Shown here one piece after another: positions 37,202 through 46,279 of a DNA stretch of 64,000 bases (position 1 is the stretch's first letter; each line of letters opens with the position of its first letter). Under the pieces are notes generated by a model that saw nothing but the letters and a program-made list of their open reading frames with translations, did not search any database and had not been told where the DNA came from. The position numbers and the translations under genes were made by a program. The stretch comes from Edaphobacter acidisoli (lineage in GTDB: Bacteria; Acidobacteriota; Terriglobia; Terriglobales; Acidobacteriaceae), in NCBI RefSeq assembly GCF_014642855.1, contig NZ_BMJB01000001.1, positions 372,001 through 436,000 of the forward strand. Reading direction: 5' to 3'.

Positions 37202-38545
37202 ATGAGCGCTACAACTCCAGCAATCATCGAAACATCCGCGAACCATCTGCCACACCGCCGAAGCAGGATGAGGTTTCGAGCAGTCGTGGCGCTGGCAGCG
37301 TCCACATGTATGGCTATGCTTCTTGCAGGTTGTAATCATAAAGAGGCAGACGCCACCGTCGAAGTCACAGTCGTAGCCGCGCATCCCGAAGTCAGCTCCA
37401 TTGCCGAGCACATCCAGGCCGATGCAACACTTTCCCCGCTTGCGCAAGCCGCGCTCTCACCCAAGATCAGTGCGCCGGTGAAGAAGTTCTACGTGCAGCG
37501 TGGAGCGAAGGTAAAAGCCGGTCAGTTGCTGGCCGTGCTGGAAAACCGCGATCTCGAAGCCGCCGCGCTCGACAACAAGGGGACATACACAGCCGCGCAG
37601 GCCGCCTATCAGACGGCCACAAAGGCTCAGGTGCCCGAAGACTATCAGAAGGCGCAACTCGACCTCGCACAGGCAAAGGCCACGCTGGATCTCGATCAGA
37701 GCATAGTCAACAGCCGCAAGCAGCTCTTCAGCGAAGGGGCTATCCCGGGCCGCGATCTCGACACAGCAATGGCGACATTAGTGCAGGCACAGGCAGCGTA
37801 TGACACCGCGAATAAGCGGTTCGAAGGCATCAAGAGCGTAGGCAACGCTGCCGCGCTCAAAGCAGCGAAAGGCCAATTGGCTTCAGCCGAAGGTAAGTAT
37901 CTCGGGGCCGAAGCTCAGGTTAGTTACTCGGAGATCCGTAGCCCCATCAACGGCGTCGTAACGGATCGTTCTCTGTTTGCAGGAGAAACAGCAGCTGCAG
38001 GCACTCCACTTCTCACCATCATGGATACCTCTGCCCTATTGGCAAAGGTGCATATCGCCCTGGCAAGCGCACAGCGATTGAGCCTCGGTGCACCAGCAAC
38101 CCTTCAGGTGCCCGGCGTAGACGGACCTGTTCCCGCAACCGTGTCACTCATCAGCCCTGCGCTCGACCCTGGTAGCACTACCGTAGAAGTCTGGTTACGT
38201 GTTGAGAACAAAAAAGGCGCATACAAAGTTGGGACACCTGTCCACGCATCCATTGAAGGACGTACAGCCAAAGATACCCTGATCGTTCCATCCAGCGCGC
38301 TCTTGACAGCGCAGGACGGCGGCAAATCCGTCATGGTCGTAGGCGACGACGGCGTTGCTCATAAACGTGCCGTGACCGTTGGTCTTATCGACAACGCCGA
38401 TACACAGATTTTGAGTGGCATCACCCAAAAGGACCTTGTTATCTCCAACGGAAACTATGGTCTGGACGAGGGCACAAAGGTCAAAGTAGAAAGCCCCGGT
38501 GAAGCAGATAAACCGGAGGCCGGGTCGAGTGGAGACGACAAATGA
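37202..38545 (+). CDS. RND efflux periplasmic adaptor (membrane fusion protein), probable lipoprotein
   Basis: 447 residues. A lipobox LLAGC follows the hydrophobic stretch VVALAASTCMAM, so the mature protein is probably a lipoprotein; a start at the later Met (37268) would give a more usual signal length. LSPLAQAALSPKISAPVKKFY and IRSPINGVVTDRSLFAGETA are the biotinyl-lipoyl-like halves, with alpha-hairpin helices between them. The C-terminal tail is rich in Glu, Asp and Lys. Its stop overlaps the RND gene start (ATGA). Confidence 0.93.
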   Translation: MSATTPAIIETSANHLPHRRSRMRFRAVVALAASTCMAMLLAGCNHKEADATVEVTVVAAHPEVSSIAEHIQADATLSPLAQAALSPKISAPVKKFYVQRGAKVKAGQLLAVLENRDLEAAALDNKGTYTAAQAAYQTATKAQVPEDYQKAQLDLAQAKATLDLDQSIVNSRKQLFSEGAIPGRDLDTAMATLVQAQAAYDTANKRFEGIKSVGNAAALKAAKGQLASAEGKYLGAEAQVSYSEIRSPINGVVTDRSLFAGETAAAGTPLLTIMDTSALLAKVHIALASAQRLSLGAPATLQVPGVDGPVPATVSLISPALDPGSTTVEVWLRVENKKGAYKVGTPVHASIEGRTAKDTLIVPSSALLTAQDGGKSVMVVGDDGVAHKRAVTVGLIDNADTQILSGITQKDLVISNGNYGLDEGTKVKVESPGEADKPEAGSSGDDK

Positions 38546-41500
38546 TTTCCACGAGAGATAGCGTCGAGCCAGGCAAGCCCGCGCCAGCCGCTGAGCACAG
38601 CTTCTGGCTGCTTCGGCTGGCACGGCCCATCTTCTTCTTCATCGTCATCCTTACGCTCGCCGGCGTATACGTCGCATTTCAAGTACCCATCTCTGTCTTT
38701 CCAGAGACCAACTTCCCACGCGTCGTCATTGGTGTAGACAACGGCGTCATGCCCGTCGAGCAGATGGAGGTGACGATCACCAAGCCCATCGAGGACGCAG
38801 TCAACAGCGTCCCCGGCCTCATGACCGTGCGCTCGACCACAAGCCGAGGCTCAGCTGAAGTCAGTCTCTTCTTCGACTGGAACGTTGACATGTACAGGAC
38901 GTTGCAGCTTACCGATGCCGCACTGGCCAAAGTCATGCAATCGTTGCCTGCGACTGCAAAGGTAACGACCAACCGTCTCACCTTTGCAACCTTCCCCATC
39001 GTCGCGTACAGCCTCAGCTCCGACACGCTCTCGCAAACAGACCTTTGGGAACTTGCCACCTACAATCTCAAGCCTCCTCTGAACCGTGTCGATGGCGTCA
39101 GCACCGTGCTTGTGCAAGGCGGGGCAGTTCCGGAGTTTCACGTCGTCCCCAATCTCGCGCGATTGCAAGCGGCGGGCATAACACTGCTCGACCTGAACAA
39201 TGCAATTCAGGCCTCGAACATCATCGATTCGCCCGGCCTGTACGAGGCAAACCATCAATTGATTCTGGGCCTCGTTGGCGCACAGGCGCATAGCGCTGAC
39301 GAACTTGCTCACCTCGTCATCAAGACCACGCCTTCAGGCGCTCCTATTCACGTTGCCGATGTCGCCACCGTCGAACCCGGCACCATGCCGGTCTACACAA
39401 CCGTGACCGCGAACGGCAAGCCATCGGTGCTGATTAACATCACACGGCAGCCCTCCAGCAATACCGTCAGTGTCGCCAACGCGGTCGCAGCAGAAGTTGC
39501 CCAGCTACGCCACACGCTCCCACCCGGTGTCATACTCACGCCCTTCTACGATCAGTCGGAACTGGTACGCGAGAGCATCAACAGTGTGCGCGATGCAATC
39601 CTGATCGGCCTGATCCTCGCCTGCATTATCCTCTTCCTCTTCCTGCAGGACTGGACCTCGGCACTCATCGCTGGCCTTGTCATTCCCGTAACCGTTGCTG
39701 TGACGATCCTCTTCCTATGGATGATCGGCGAGAGCTTCAACCTGATGACACTCGGCGGCCTCGCCGCAGCCATCGGCTTGGTCATCGACGACGCCATCGT
39801 CGTCGTTGAAAACGTCGTGCTGCACCGCGACTCGGGCGAGTCACGCATCGAAAGCGTTCGCAAAGCGCTCAAGGAAATTACCGTTCCGCTGATCGGTTCT
39901 ACCATCACACCAGTGGTGGTATTCCTCCCACTGATCTCCGTGATAGGTGTTACGGGTACGTTCTTCCGTGCCCTCGCTGTAACGATGACAGCGGCGCTTC
40001 TGACTTCGCTACTCCTCGCACTCACGTGGACACCGGCGCTCAGCCTGTTCCTCCTCCGCAAGCGCCACACGGTCGAGACCCCAGAGGCGGAAGAGGGAAG
40101 CGGTGGCCGCGTGCTCAAGCCCATTCTGCGTGCTCACGCGCGCGTACTCAATCTGGCGCTTGCCAAACCCTTGCTGCTCGCCGCCGCGTGTGGCATTCTC
40201 GTCCTTGGAACGTTCTTCGCTTATCGCAGCCTTGGTTCCGATCTCCTGCCCGAGATGGATGAAGGCGGCTTCATCCTCGACTACATCATGCCGGCCGGCA
40301 GCTCGCTCACCGAGACCAACCGCGTCCTCGAACACGTCGAGCGCATCCTCCACAACACACCCGAAGTCGAAATCACCTCTCGCCGCACCGGCCTGCAGAT
40401 GGGGCTTGCGCCCGTGACCGAAGCCAACACCGGCGACTTCACCGTGAAGCTCAAAGACAAACGCTCGCGCGGTATAGACGAGGTCATGAACGATGTGCGC
40501 CAGCAGATCAAATCAACCGAACCTGAACTCGACGTCGAGTTCACCCAGGTCCTGCAGGACATGATCAACGATCTGTCCAACGCACCGGAGCCGATTCAGA
40601 TCAAGGTCTTTTCCAACGATCAAAATCTTCTCAACGAAGAATGTCCACGCATCGCCGACGCCATCTCAAAGATCAAAGGTGTCGTCGATGTCGAAAACGG
40701 AATCGACAACACCATCAGCGGACCCGCGACCGACTTCCAGGTGGACCCCGTCGTGGCAGCTCGCATGGGCTTCACTCCGTCTGAAGTGGCCGAAGATGCG
40801 ACCGCGATTCTCGACGGCCTCACGCCCACCGATCCGATGATCGTCGATGGCCGGCCCTATACGATCCGCATACGGCTCAGTCCCGACACGCGCACCTCGC
40901 TCGATGCCATCCGCAACACAGTCTTCAACAGCAGCAGCGGGCATACTGCGACGCTTGGCTCGTTAGCGACCATCGAACAACTACCACCCCAGAACGAGAT
41001 CCTCCGCGAAAATCTCCAGCAGATGGCCGTCGTCACAGGCAGGCTCGAAGGCTCCGATCTCGGAACAGCGATGACGAACGTCCGTCAGACAGTCGATGAC
41101 ATGCACCTGCCCGCGGGGCTGCACATTGAATACGGCGGCACCTACGCGGAGCAGCAGAAGTCCTTCCACGACCTCATCCGCGTTCTGCTCCTGGCACTGG
41201 CGCTGGTCTTCGGAGTTTTGTTGGCTGAATTTCGCAACTTCTCCGCTCCAATCGCAATCCTCTCATCCTCTATCCTGTCGATTGCCGGTGTCGTCTTCGC
41301 TCTGCTGATTACGCAAACCACCTTCAACGTTGCATCGTTTATGGGACTCATCATGGTTATCGGCATCGTCGCGAAGAATGGCATCCTGCTGCTTGATGCC
41401 GACGAGCGATTCCGCGCAGCAGGGGTAAGCCCTCGCGATGCCATGCTCCATGCGGCTCAACGTCGCCTACGCCCCATCATGATGACGGCAATCGCGGCTG

Positions 41501-41664
41501 TTTGTGGAATGTTGCCCTTGGCGTTCGCGCTGGGGGCAGGCTCGCAGATGCTGCAGCCACTGGCAATCGCAGTCATCGGTGGCCTGTGCCTGTCGATGCT
41601 GCTCAGTCTCATCGTTACGCCAGTTGTCTACTACCTTCTGACCCGTGGCCGTGAAGCCGCGTAA
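38542..41664 (+). CDS. RND-family efflux transporter (AcrB/HAE-like permease)
   Basis: 1040 residues, the usual length, with 12 membrane helices in two sets and two large periplasmic loops. The proton-relay motif AAAIGLVIDDAIVVVENV in helix 4 has the paired Asp, which argues for proton-driven drug export. The C-terminal half has LMGLIMVIGIVAKNGILLLD-like helix 10 and 11 sequence. With the adaptor and TolC it forms a complete pump. Substrates cannot be deduced. The divergent regulator of this operon, if any, is not adjacent; a two-component system faces it across a beta-propeller gene. Confidence 0.95.
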   Translation: MISTRDSVEPGKPAPAAEHSFWLLRLARPIFFFIVILTLAGVYVAFQVPISVFPETNFPRVVIGVDNGVMPVEQMEVTITKPIEDAVNSVPGLMTVRSTTSRGSAEVSLFFDWNVDMYRTLQLTDAALAKVMQSLPATAKVTTNRLTFATFPIVAYSLSSDTLSQTDLWELATYNLKPPLNRVDGVSTVLVQGGAVPEFHVVPNLARLQAAGITLLDLNNAIQASNIIDSPGLYEANHQLILGLVGAQAHSADELAHLVIKTTPSGAPIHVADVATVEPGTMPVYTTVTANGKPSVLINITRQPSSNTVSVANAVAAEVAQLRHTLPPGVILTPFYDQSELVRESINSVRDAILIGLILACIILFLFLQDWTSALIAGLVIPVTVAVTILFLWMIGESFNLMTLGGLAAAIGLVIDDAIVVVENVVLHRDSGESRIESVRKALKEITVPLIGSTITPVVVFLPLISVIGVTGTFFRALAVTMTAALLTSLLLALTWTPALSLFLLRKRHTVETPEAEEGSGGRVLKPILRAHARVLNLALAKPLLLAAACGILVLGTFFAYRSLGSDLLPEMDEGGFILDYIMPAGSSLTETNRVLEHVERILHNTPEVEITSRRTGLQMGLAPVTEANTGDFTVKLKDKRSRGIDEVMNDVRQQIKSTEPELDVEFTQVLQDMINDLSNAPEPIQIKVFSNDQNLLNEECPRIADAISKIKGVVDVENGIDNTISGPATDFQVDPVVAARMGFTPSEVAEDATAILDGLTPTDPMIVDGRPYTIRIRLSPDTRTSLDAIRNTVFNSSSGHTATLGSLATIEQLPPQNEILRENLQQMAVVTGRLEGSDLGTAMTNVRQTVDDMHLPAGLHIEYGGTYAEQQKSFHDLIRVLLLALALVFGVLLAEFRNFSAPIAILSSSILSIAGVVFALLITQTTFNVASFMGLIMVIGIVAKNGILLLDADERFRAAGVSPRDAMLHAAQRRLRPIMMTAIAAVCGMLPLAFALGAGSQMLQPLAIAVIGGLCLSMLLSLIVTPVVYYLLTRGREAA

Positions 41665-41670
41665 AGAAAC

Positions 41671-41704
41671 AAAAAGGCCGGAAGGGCTAAGTGCCCTGCC
41701 GGCC
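41671..41704 (-). terminator. Rho-independent terminator of the beta-propeller gene
   Basis: A GC-rich hairpin (arms about 41676-41687 and 41693-41704) is followed on the minus strand by TTTTTG (41675-41671). It lies 20 bases after the minus-strand stop at 41724 and 12 bases after the RND stop, so it may serve both convergent units. Confidence 0.85.
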
Positions 41705-41723
41705 CGATTCCCAACGGTCGCTC

Positions 41724-42770
41724 TTAGCGCCCAACTACAACCACGGTAAAACTGTTCGGAAGAATCGCCGGACGCGGACGAGGGTTCTCCGCCGTTACCG
41801 CAGGGCGAGGCCCAAACTCAGCCGTGACCAGATAAATACGGCCCGTTGCGGTATCCACAGACATTGTCCGCGCTCCACGCTGCGTCGCCAGGTTCTGTAC
41901 AACATCGAACTTGCCTGAAGCTGCGTTGACGACAGTGAGTGTGCCGTCGCCGTTCGAGCTAAATGCGAGATGGTGAACAGGATCGTATCCCGCGGCGTCC
42001 GGCCCATCGCCGATGGTGGGATTCGCCAGCGTCTTGCCCGAGTCTGCATCAGTTACAGCCATCTTCTGGTTGTGGCAAACAGAGAAGAGATGCCTGTGCG
42101 CGCGGTCAATGGCAAGTCCGGAAGGCGATTCACAATCGTTCAGTGGCCACGTCGCCGTCAGTTGCAGCGTCTTTGCGTCGAGACGGGCAATCGAGTTCTT
42201 GGACTCAATATTGTCGAATACCACGCCCTTGCCGTCAGCAACTGGAAATTCAGGCTTGCCTGGCAGAGCAATAGTCGAAACCACCTTTAACGTCCTGGTG
42301 TCGATTACAGTCACATTGTTGCTGCGCCCGTTGAAAGCCCACACGGTCTTCGTTACAGGCTCAAACACGATCCCATCCGGGTTTTCGCCTGCTGGAATCG
42401 TCGCAACGGTCTTGAACGTTTGACGATCAAAGACGACGACTGCATTGTCTCTGCCATCGCTGATGTAGCCGTACTTCCCCTCATCATCAAGAGCTACACC
42501 ATGCGTACCCTTCAGGCGGGTAATTGCGTCAACGACCTTGCCAGTCTTGGTGTTCACAATATCCACACGCGGTCCGTGGTCAATATAGAGCAAGTGCGCA
42601 TGAGGATCGGCCGTGATGTAATCCCATCCACCCTCTCCGCCGATCTTCCAGTGTGTCTCAACTTTGTAGGGGCCGCTCTGCGCGACTGCGGTCACACTGA
42701 AGACCGTAGCAAACGGCAGCATCCAGCAGGCTGCCATGCAAATACGTTTCAAAACATTGCTCTGAGTCAT
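41724..42770 (-). CDS. Exported YncE-like beta-propeller protein
   Basis: 348 residues from the ATG at 42770, with GAGGAGAG before it; the longer frame to 42869 lacks a ribosome-binding site and would bury the signal peptide. A Sec signal peptide (about 8-28, cleavage after AVAQ) is followed by repeated blade units: GYISDGRDNAVVVFDRQTF, KTVWAFNGRSNNVTVIDTRT and LAFSSNGDGTLTVVNAASG. Such YVTN/YncE proteins bind partners or ligands in the periplasm; this one has no catalytic motif. It follows the sensor kinase by 95 bases and may be in that operon or in the regulon. Confidence 0.85.
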   Translation of the reverse strand: MTQSNVLKRICMAACWMLPFATVFSVTAVAQSGPYKVETHWKIGGEGGWDYITADPHAHLLYIDHGPRVDIVNTKTGKVVDAITRLKGTHGVALDDEGKYGYISDGRDNAVVVFDRQTFKTVATIPAGENPDGIVFEPVTKTVWAFNGRSNNVTVIDTRTLKVVSTIALPGKPEFPVADGKGVVFDNIESKNSIARLDAKTLQLTATWPLNDCESPSGLAIDRAHRHLFSVCHNQKMAVTDADSGKTLANPTIGDGPDAAGYDPVHHLAFSSNGDGTLTVVNAASGKFDVVQNLATQRGARTMSVDTATGRIYLVTAEFGPRPAVTAENPRPRPAILPNSFTVVVVGR

Positions 42771-42865
42771 AGTCTCTCCTCGGTTAGTACGGAAAATGGA
42801 GCTATCGTCCGGTATCAGTCTCAACTTTCCTGGCTGAAGAAAAGCTGAAGGCCAAGAAAGCTTAA

Positions 42866-44302
42866 TCAAACAGAGATCGCTTCGGCAGTCGTGTGGCTGA
42901 CCGCAAGCGGCAACAGTACCGTAACCGTCGTGCCTGCTCCGGGAGAACTCTCAATAGCGATGCTCCCGCCAGCTTGTTCAGCGATTGCCTTACAAATGGC
43001 GAGTCCCAGCCCGGCTCCTCCACTTGCGCGCGAACGCGATGGGTCGCCGCGATAGAAGCGGTCGAATACATGCCGCAGGCTCTCGGCCGGAATACCTTGC
43101 CCATGATCGGCGAAGACACATTGCACAACGCCACGGCCACCCGAACTCACTGTAGCCTCGACAGTCGACCCAGGCGCACTGTATTGCACGGCATTCAACA
43201 GCAGGTTCGTACAGAGCGTCTGCCACATATCCGGAGCAATCATGGCCGAGAGTTCCGCTCTTCCCGAGGCCTCCATGCGCACCTGCAACATCTCAGCGAT
43301 GGGCCGAAGCTGTTCGATCGCTGACTGCGCTCCTCCCAGCAAAGCCGTATTTTGGGGTGCGTGCTCTCGCGCATTCTCTGGCGTTGCAGCCTCTATGCGT
43401 GCCAATGCGAGCATGCGTCCTACTAGATCTTCCATACGTGTGCAGTCTGACTCGGCCCGAGCGACGCCCTCGCGATATTCTTCGCTACTGCGTGTGCGCA
43501 TGATGAGCAATTGCAGCGATGATTTGATTACGGCAACCGCAGTCTTCAATTCATGCGCCGCATCCCCAAGAAACTGCCGCTGTTGCGCCAAAGATAATTC
43601 AAGCCTCTGCACAGCGCCTTCAATCGCATGCGCAACAGGTGAAAGCTCCTTAATCGCAACGACAGATTCAGGCGGCGTGAACCTCCACTCCGGCGCAGAC
43701 ACGCGGCCCGCCTCGCGCGCCAGTTCATCCAAAGGCTTCATGCTACGCCGCACTAGATAGGACACCAGCAACGCAGTCACGAGCAGAAGCGCCAGGTTTG
43801 TGAAAGCGAAAAACTGTAATGCATCATTAATTGCTTCATGCACACCACCAGTTCGCGCAGCATAGACGATCGAGAGCGTGTGACGAACATTAGCCGATCC
43901 AGGATCGATCGTACGTACTACATGCAGTCGAAGCCCGCGATAGCGGTGCTCGTCAATGGAAGTCATAAAGTGCCCATCAGGACCGGAACCAGATAAGACT
44001 GAAGGATCTTTCAGATTTCCTGAAATTCCTAAAACTTTGCCATTGGAATCGCGGACAACGAAGACATCATTGTGAGGAAGTCTCAAGTCTTCCGTGCTCA
44101 ATACGACATTGTCACTGGTATCGTCGGCCTCCTGCACAGCGCCAAATACCGAATCAGCCTTTCCGTGCAAAGCAATATCGAAGGAGCGGAACTGCGCGTG
44201 CCGTTCATAAAGAAAGCCGAAGACAGTGATGCAGATAGCAAACGCAAGCTGTACGGCGACCACCGTAACCACAATGCGTCGCTCGATTGAGTTTGTCTTC
44301 AT
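42866..44302 (-). CDS. Sensor histidine kinase of a two-component system
   Basis: 478 residues. Membrane helices near 10-30 and 165-190 bracket a periplasmic sensor. A HAMP-like segment is followed by the H-box LGDAAHELKTAVAVIKSSLQ, the N box NLLLNAVQYS, DHGQGIPAESLRHVF and GAGLGLAICKAIAE. In the H-box the usual Pro after the Thr is Ala (HELKTA for HELRTP). Its ATG overlaps the stop of the response regulator, so the pair is translated together. The stimulus is unknown; efflux and a propeller protein nearby suggest envelope or toxicant sensing (inference). Confidence 0.93.
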   Translation of the reverse strand: MKTNSIERRIVVTVVAVQLAFAICITVFGFLYERHAQFRSFDIALHGKADSVFGAVQEADDTSDNVVLSTEDLRLPHNDVFVVRDSNGKVLGISGNLKDPSVLSGSGPDGHFMTSIDEHRYRGLRLHVVRTIDPGSANVRHTLSIVYAARTGGVHEAINDALQFFAFTNLALLLVTALLVSYLVRRSMKPLDELAREAGRVSAPEWRFTPPESVVAIKELSPVAHAIEGAVQRLELSLAQQRQFLGDAAHELKTAVAVIKSSLQLLIMRTRSSEEYREGVARAESDCTRMEDLVGRMLALARIEAATPENAREHAPQNTALLGGAQSAIEQLRPIAEMLQVRMEASGRAELSAMIAPDMWQTLCTNLLLNAVQYSAPGSTVEATVSSGGRGVVQCVFADHGQGIPAESLRHVFDRFYRGDPSRSRASGGAGLGLAICKAIAEQAGGSIAIESSPGAGTTVTVLLPLAVSHTTAEAISV

Positions 44303-44988
44303 GGCTCCATCGCCATCTCTTCGGACGACAGCCGGTAGCCTCGGCCGCGGTACGTTTGGATGTAACTCGTATTTGTGTTGGCTTCGAGTTTTTTCCGAAG
44401 ATTCGAGATGTGGGCTTCAATCACATTCGAATGTCGTTCCCAATTGAAGTCGTAAAGATGCTCCAGCAGTTCACGTTTGGAGACGATCGCATGCGGCTTG
44501 TGCATCAGATACTCAAGTATCCTGTACTCAGTCGGCGATACGTCGAGCACCGCGCCATCCCGGCTTACGGTTCTCATCATCGTATCGACTTCGAGGTCAC
44601 GTAACGCCACTGTAGGGGTGGCAACGCCTTTGCCGCGACGAATCAGTGCCTTCACGCGTGCCAGCAACTCACCCAGATCGAACGGCTTGCTCAGATAGTC
44701 ATCTGCGCCTAAATTCAATAGATCAATCACCGACTGGCTCTCATCCTTCGCCGTCACCACAAACACAGGCGTATGGTCGCGCTTTGCTCTCAACCACTTC
44801 AGCACGCTCGCACCATCGGCCCCGGGAAGCATCAAATCGAGCAGCACCAGATCGTAGTGCCCGAATCCCGCCAAATGCTTGCCCGTTTCGCCATCGTTAG
44901 CGACGTCGGCCGCCATTCCGTTCTCACGCAATGCGGCCGCAATATTTTCTGCAAGCCGCTTCTCGTCCTCAATGATCAGAACCCGCAT
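44299..44988 (-). CDS. OmpR/PhoB-family response regulator
   Basis: 229 residues from the ATG at 44988 (MRVLIIEDEKRLAENI); a GTG at 45036 would add 16 residues. The receiver has the acidic pair ED, phospho-Asp in LVLLDLMLPGADG, and Lys in DDYLSKPF. The C-terminal winged helix has LMHKPHAIVSKRELLEHLYD and VIEAHISNLRKKLE. It pairs with the kinase downstream. Confidence 0.94.
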   Translation of the reverse strand: MRVLIIEDEKRLAENIAAALRENGMAADVANDGETGKHLAGFGHYDLVLLDLMLPGADGASVLKWLRAKRDHTPVFVVTAKDESQSVIDLLNLGADDYLSKPFDLGELLARVKALIRRGKGVATPTVALRDLEVDTMMRTVSRDGAVLDVSPTEYRILEYLMHKPHAIVSKRELLEHLYDFNWERHSNVIEAHISNLRKKLEANTNTSYIQTYRGRGYRLSSEEMAMEP

Positions 44989-45185
44989 AGAGCTTGTCTG
45001 CCCAGCACCGTCGTTTCCATTTGCAGAATACGCCACTTCACAGAATGCCTGAACACCCTTAATTGAGCATTAAGCGACGCAGCAATGGCAGACGTGCGCT
45101 CTGCGCTGGAGAAAGAAAGGAAAATTAGCGGGGAAATGATCGGAAAGGGTAAGAGGAATTGAAGTGATGGGAGACAAATGCCAAA

Positions 45186-45425
45186 CTACTTCTTGCTGTC
45201 GAGGCACCTTGCCATGATTGCGCTATGCAGACGCTCACGCAGTTCGGACGAAACCTCATATATCTCCGTACCTTTGTACACCTCAATCGTCTGGCGTGTT
45301 GTATTCAACACGACACGGCAATGCTGGCATCCGGCAGTATGGACACGAATCTCTTCACGGAGGTCCGCGCTCAGTTTGTCATCGAAATAATCCGTAAGCT
45401 GGCCTAGCAGGTCGGTGCAGTTCAT
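45186..45425 (-). CDS. Zinc-finger anti-sigma factor
   Basis: 79 residues, soluble. C3 in MNCTDLL and the HTAGCQHC motif form a ZAS-type His-Cys zinc site, as in RsrA-like anti-sigma factors. The start overlaps the stop of the sigma gene (ATGA), the normal arrangement for a cognate pair. Its Cys could sense oxidants or thiol stress; the nearby bshA makes a bacillithiol link tempting but untested. Nothing identifiable lies in 45037-45185. Confidence 0.88.
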   Translation of the reverse strand: MNCTDLLGQLTDYFDDKLSADLREEIRVHTAGCQHCRVVLNTTRQTIEVYKGTEIYEVSSELRERLHSAIMARCLDSKK

Positions 45426-46105
45426 GTTGTCTGGCCCTCCTTCTTCTGCCCGAAGTATCTGCTCAGACGCTCCCGTAACTGGAGTCTGGCTCTCAACAAT
45501 CTCGACTTTACCGCGGGTACGCTCAAACCAAGTGCCTCCGCTGTCTCTTCGGTCGAAAGGTTCTCAATATCGCGTAACGTGAAGACCGTGCGAAATCCCG
45601 GCGGCAGCCCTTGGATTGTTCTGCGGAGAATATCACCCAACTCGGACTGGTTGTAAAGCTGCTCAGGATTCGGTCGCCACTCGGCGAAGTCGCGCGGAAT
45701 AGCTCCGTCTTCGGTCTGGACATCCTCGTCCATGCTGACGGTCTTGCTCGTCTTGCGCTTGCGCAGCCGCATAAGGCTCTCGTTGACAGCGATGCGGACC
45801 AGCCAGGTCGAGAACTTCGAGTTGCCCTGGAACTGCTCCAGCTTCTCGTAGGCCTTGAGGAATACGTCCTGCGTAATGTCTTCAGCGTCTTCACGGTTCT
45901 GCGTAATATGCTGCGCTACCCGAAAGATCTGGCGTTCGTACTGCCGTACAAGCTGCTCAAAGGCAGCAACGTCCCCATCTTTTGCGCGGGCTACAAGCTC
46001 CACGTCGGGGTGTATCTCTTCCGTTCCTGGGGATTGGATGGCTGGCATGGGCAAAAGGGTGCGTAAATCCTCGCTGGAATCTGGCTCCGGCTTCAGCTTC
46101 CACAC
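45422..46105 (-). CDS. ECF (RpoE-like) RNA polymerase sigma factor
   Basis: 227 residues from a GTG at 46105; an in-frame ATG (MPAIQS...) lies about 20 residues later. Region 2 has FEQLVRQYERQIFRVAQHIT and EDAEDITQDVFLKAYEKL, region 4 has IENLSTEETAEALGLSVPAV and KSRLLRARLQLRERL. It is followed, with overlapping codons, by its anti-sigma factor. Target genes are unknown. Confidence 0.95.
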   Translation of the reverse strand: MWKLKPEPDSSEDLRTLLPMPAIQSPGTEEIHPDVELVARAKDGDVAAFEQLVRQYERQIFRVAQHITQNREDAEDITQDVFLKAYEKLEQFQGNSKFSTWLVRIAVNESLMRLRKRKTSKTVSMDEDVQTEDGAIPRDFAEWRPNPEQLYNQSELGDILRRTIQGLPPGFRTVFTLRDIENLSTEETAEALGLSVPAVKSRLLRARLQLRERLSRYFGQKKEGQTT

Positions 46106-46114
46106 TCATAGTAA

Positions 46115-46145
46115 ATGCCGCCTTGCTTTGGAAGCAAAGCGGCAT
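46115..46145. other. Stable hairpin between the Oar-like receptor gene and the ECF sigma gene
   Basis: Arms 46115-46128 and 46132-46145 pair over 14 bp with one mismatch around a 3-base loop. It sits 10 bases before the sigma gene start. It may end transcription from the receptor gene upstream or act in the sigma mRNA leader. No long T run is visible. Confidence 0.55.
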
Positions 46146-46179
46146 CACTCTCAGCAAACATTCGTGACTCTATCGATAG

Positions 46180-46214
46180 TGTCATTCTGAGCGCAGCGAA
46201 GAACCCCAGCATTT
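46180..46214. repeat. 35-bp dispersed repeat, copy 1
   Basis: The 35 bases from TGTCATTCTGAGCGCAGCGA to CAGCATTT agree with the copy at 55921-55955 in 34 of 35 positions. Both copies lie between genes. I recall similar sequences (TCATTCTGAGCGAAGCGAAG) as highly repeated elements in Acidobacteriota genomes. Confidence 0.85.
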
Positions 46215-46279
46215 TGTTGGCACAGCCGGAACACTTCAGGTTCTCAAACCGCCGCAGACAGGAAGGGAGGGGAGCAAGT

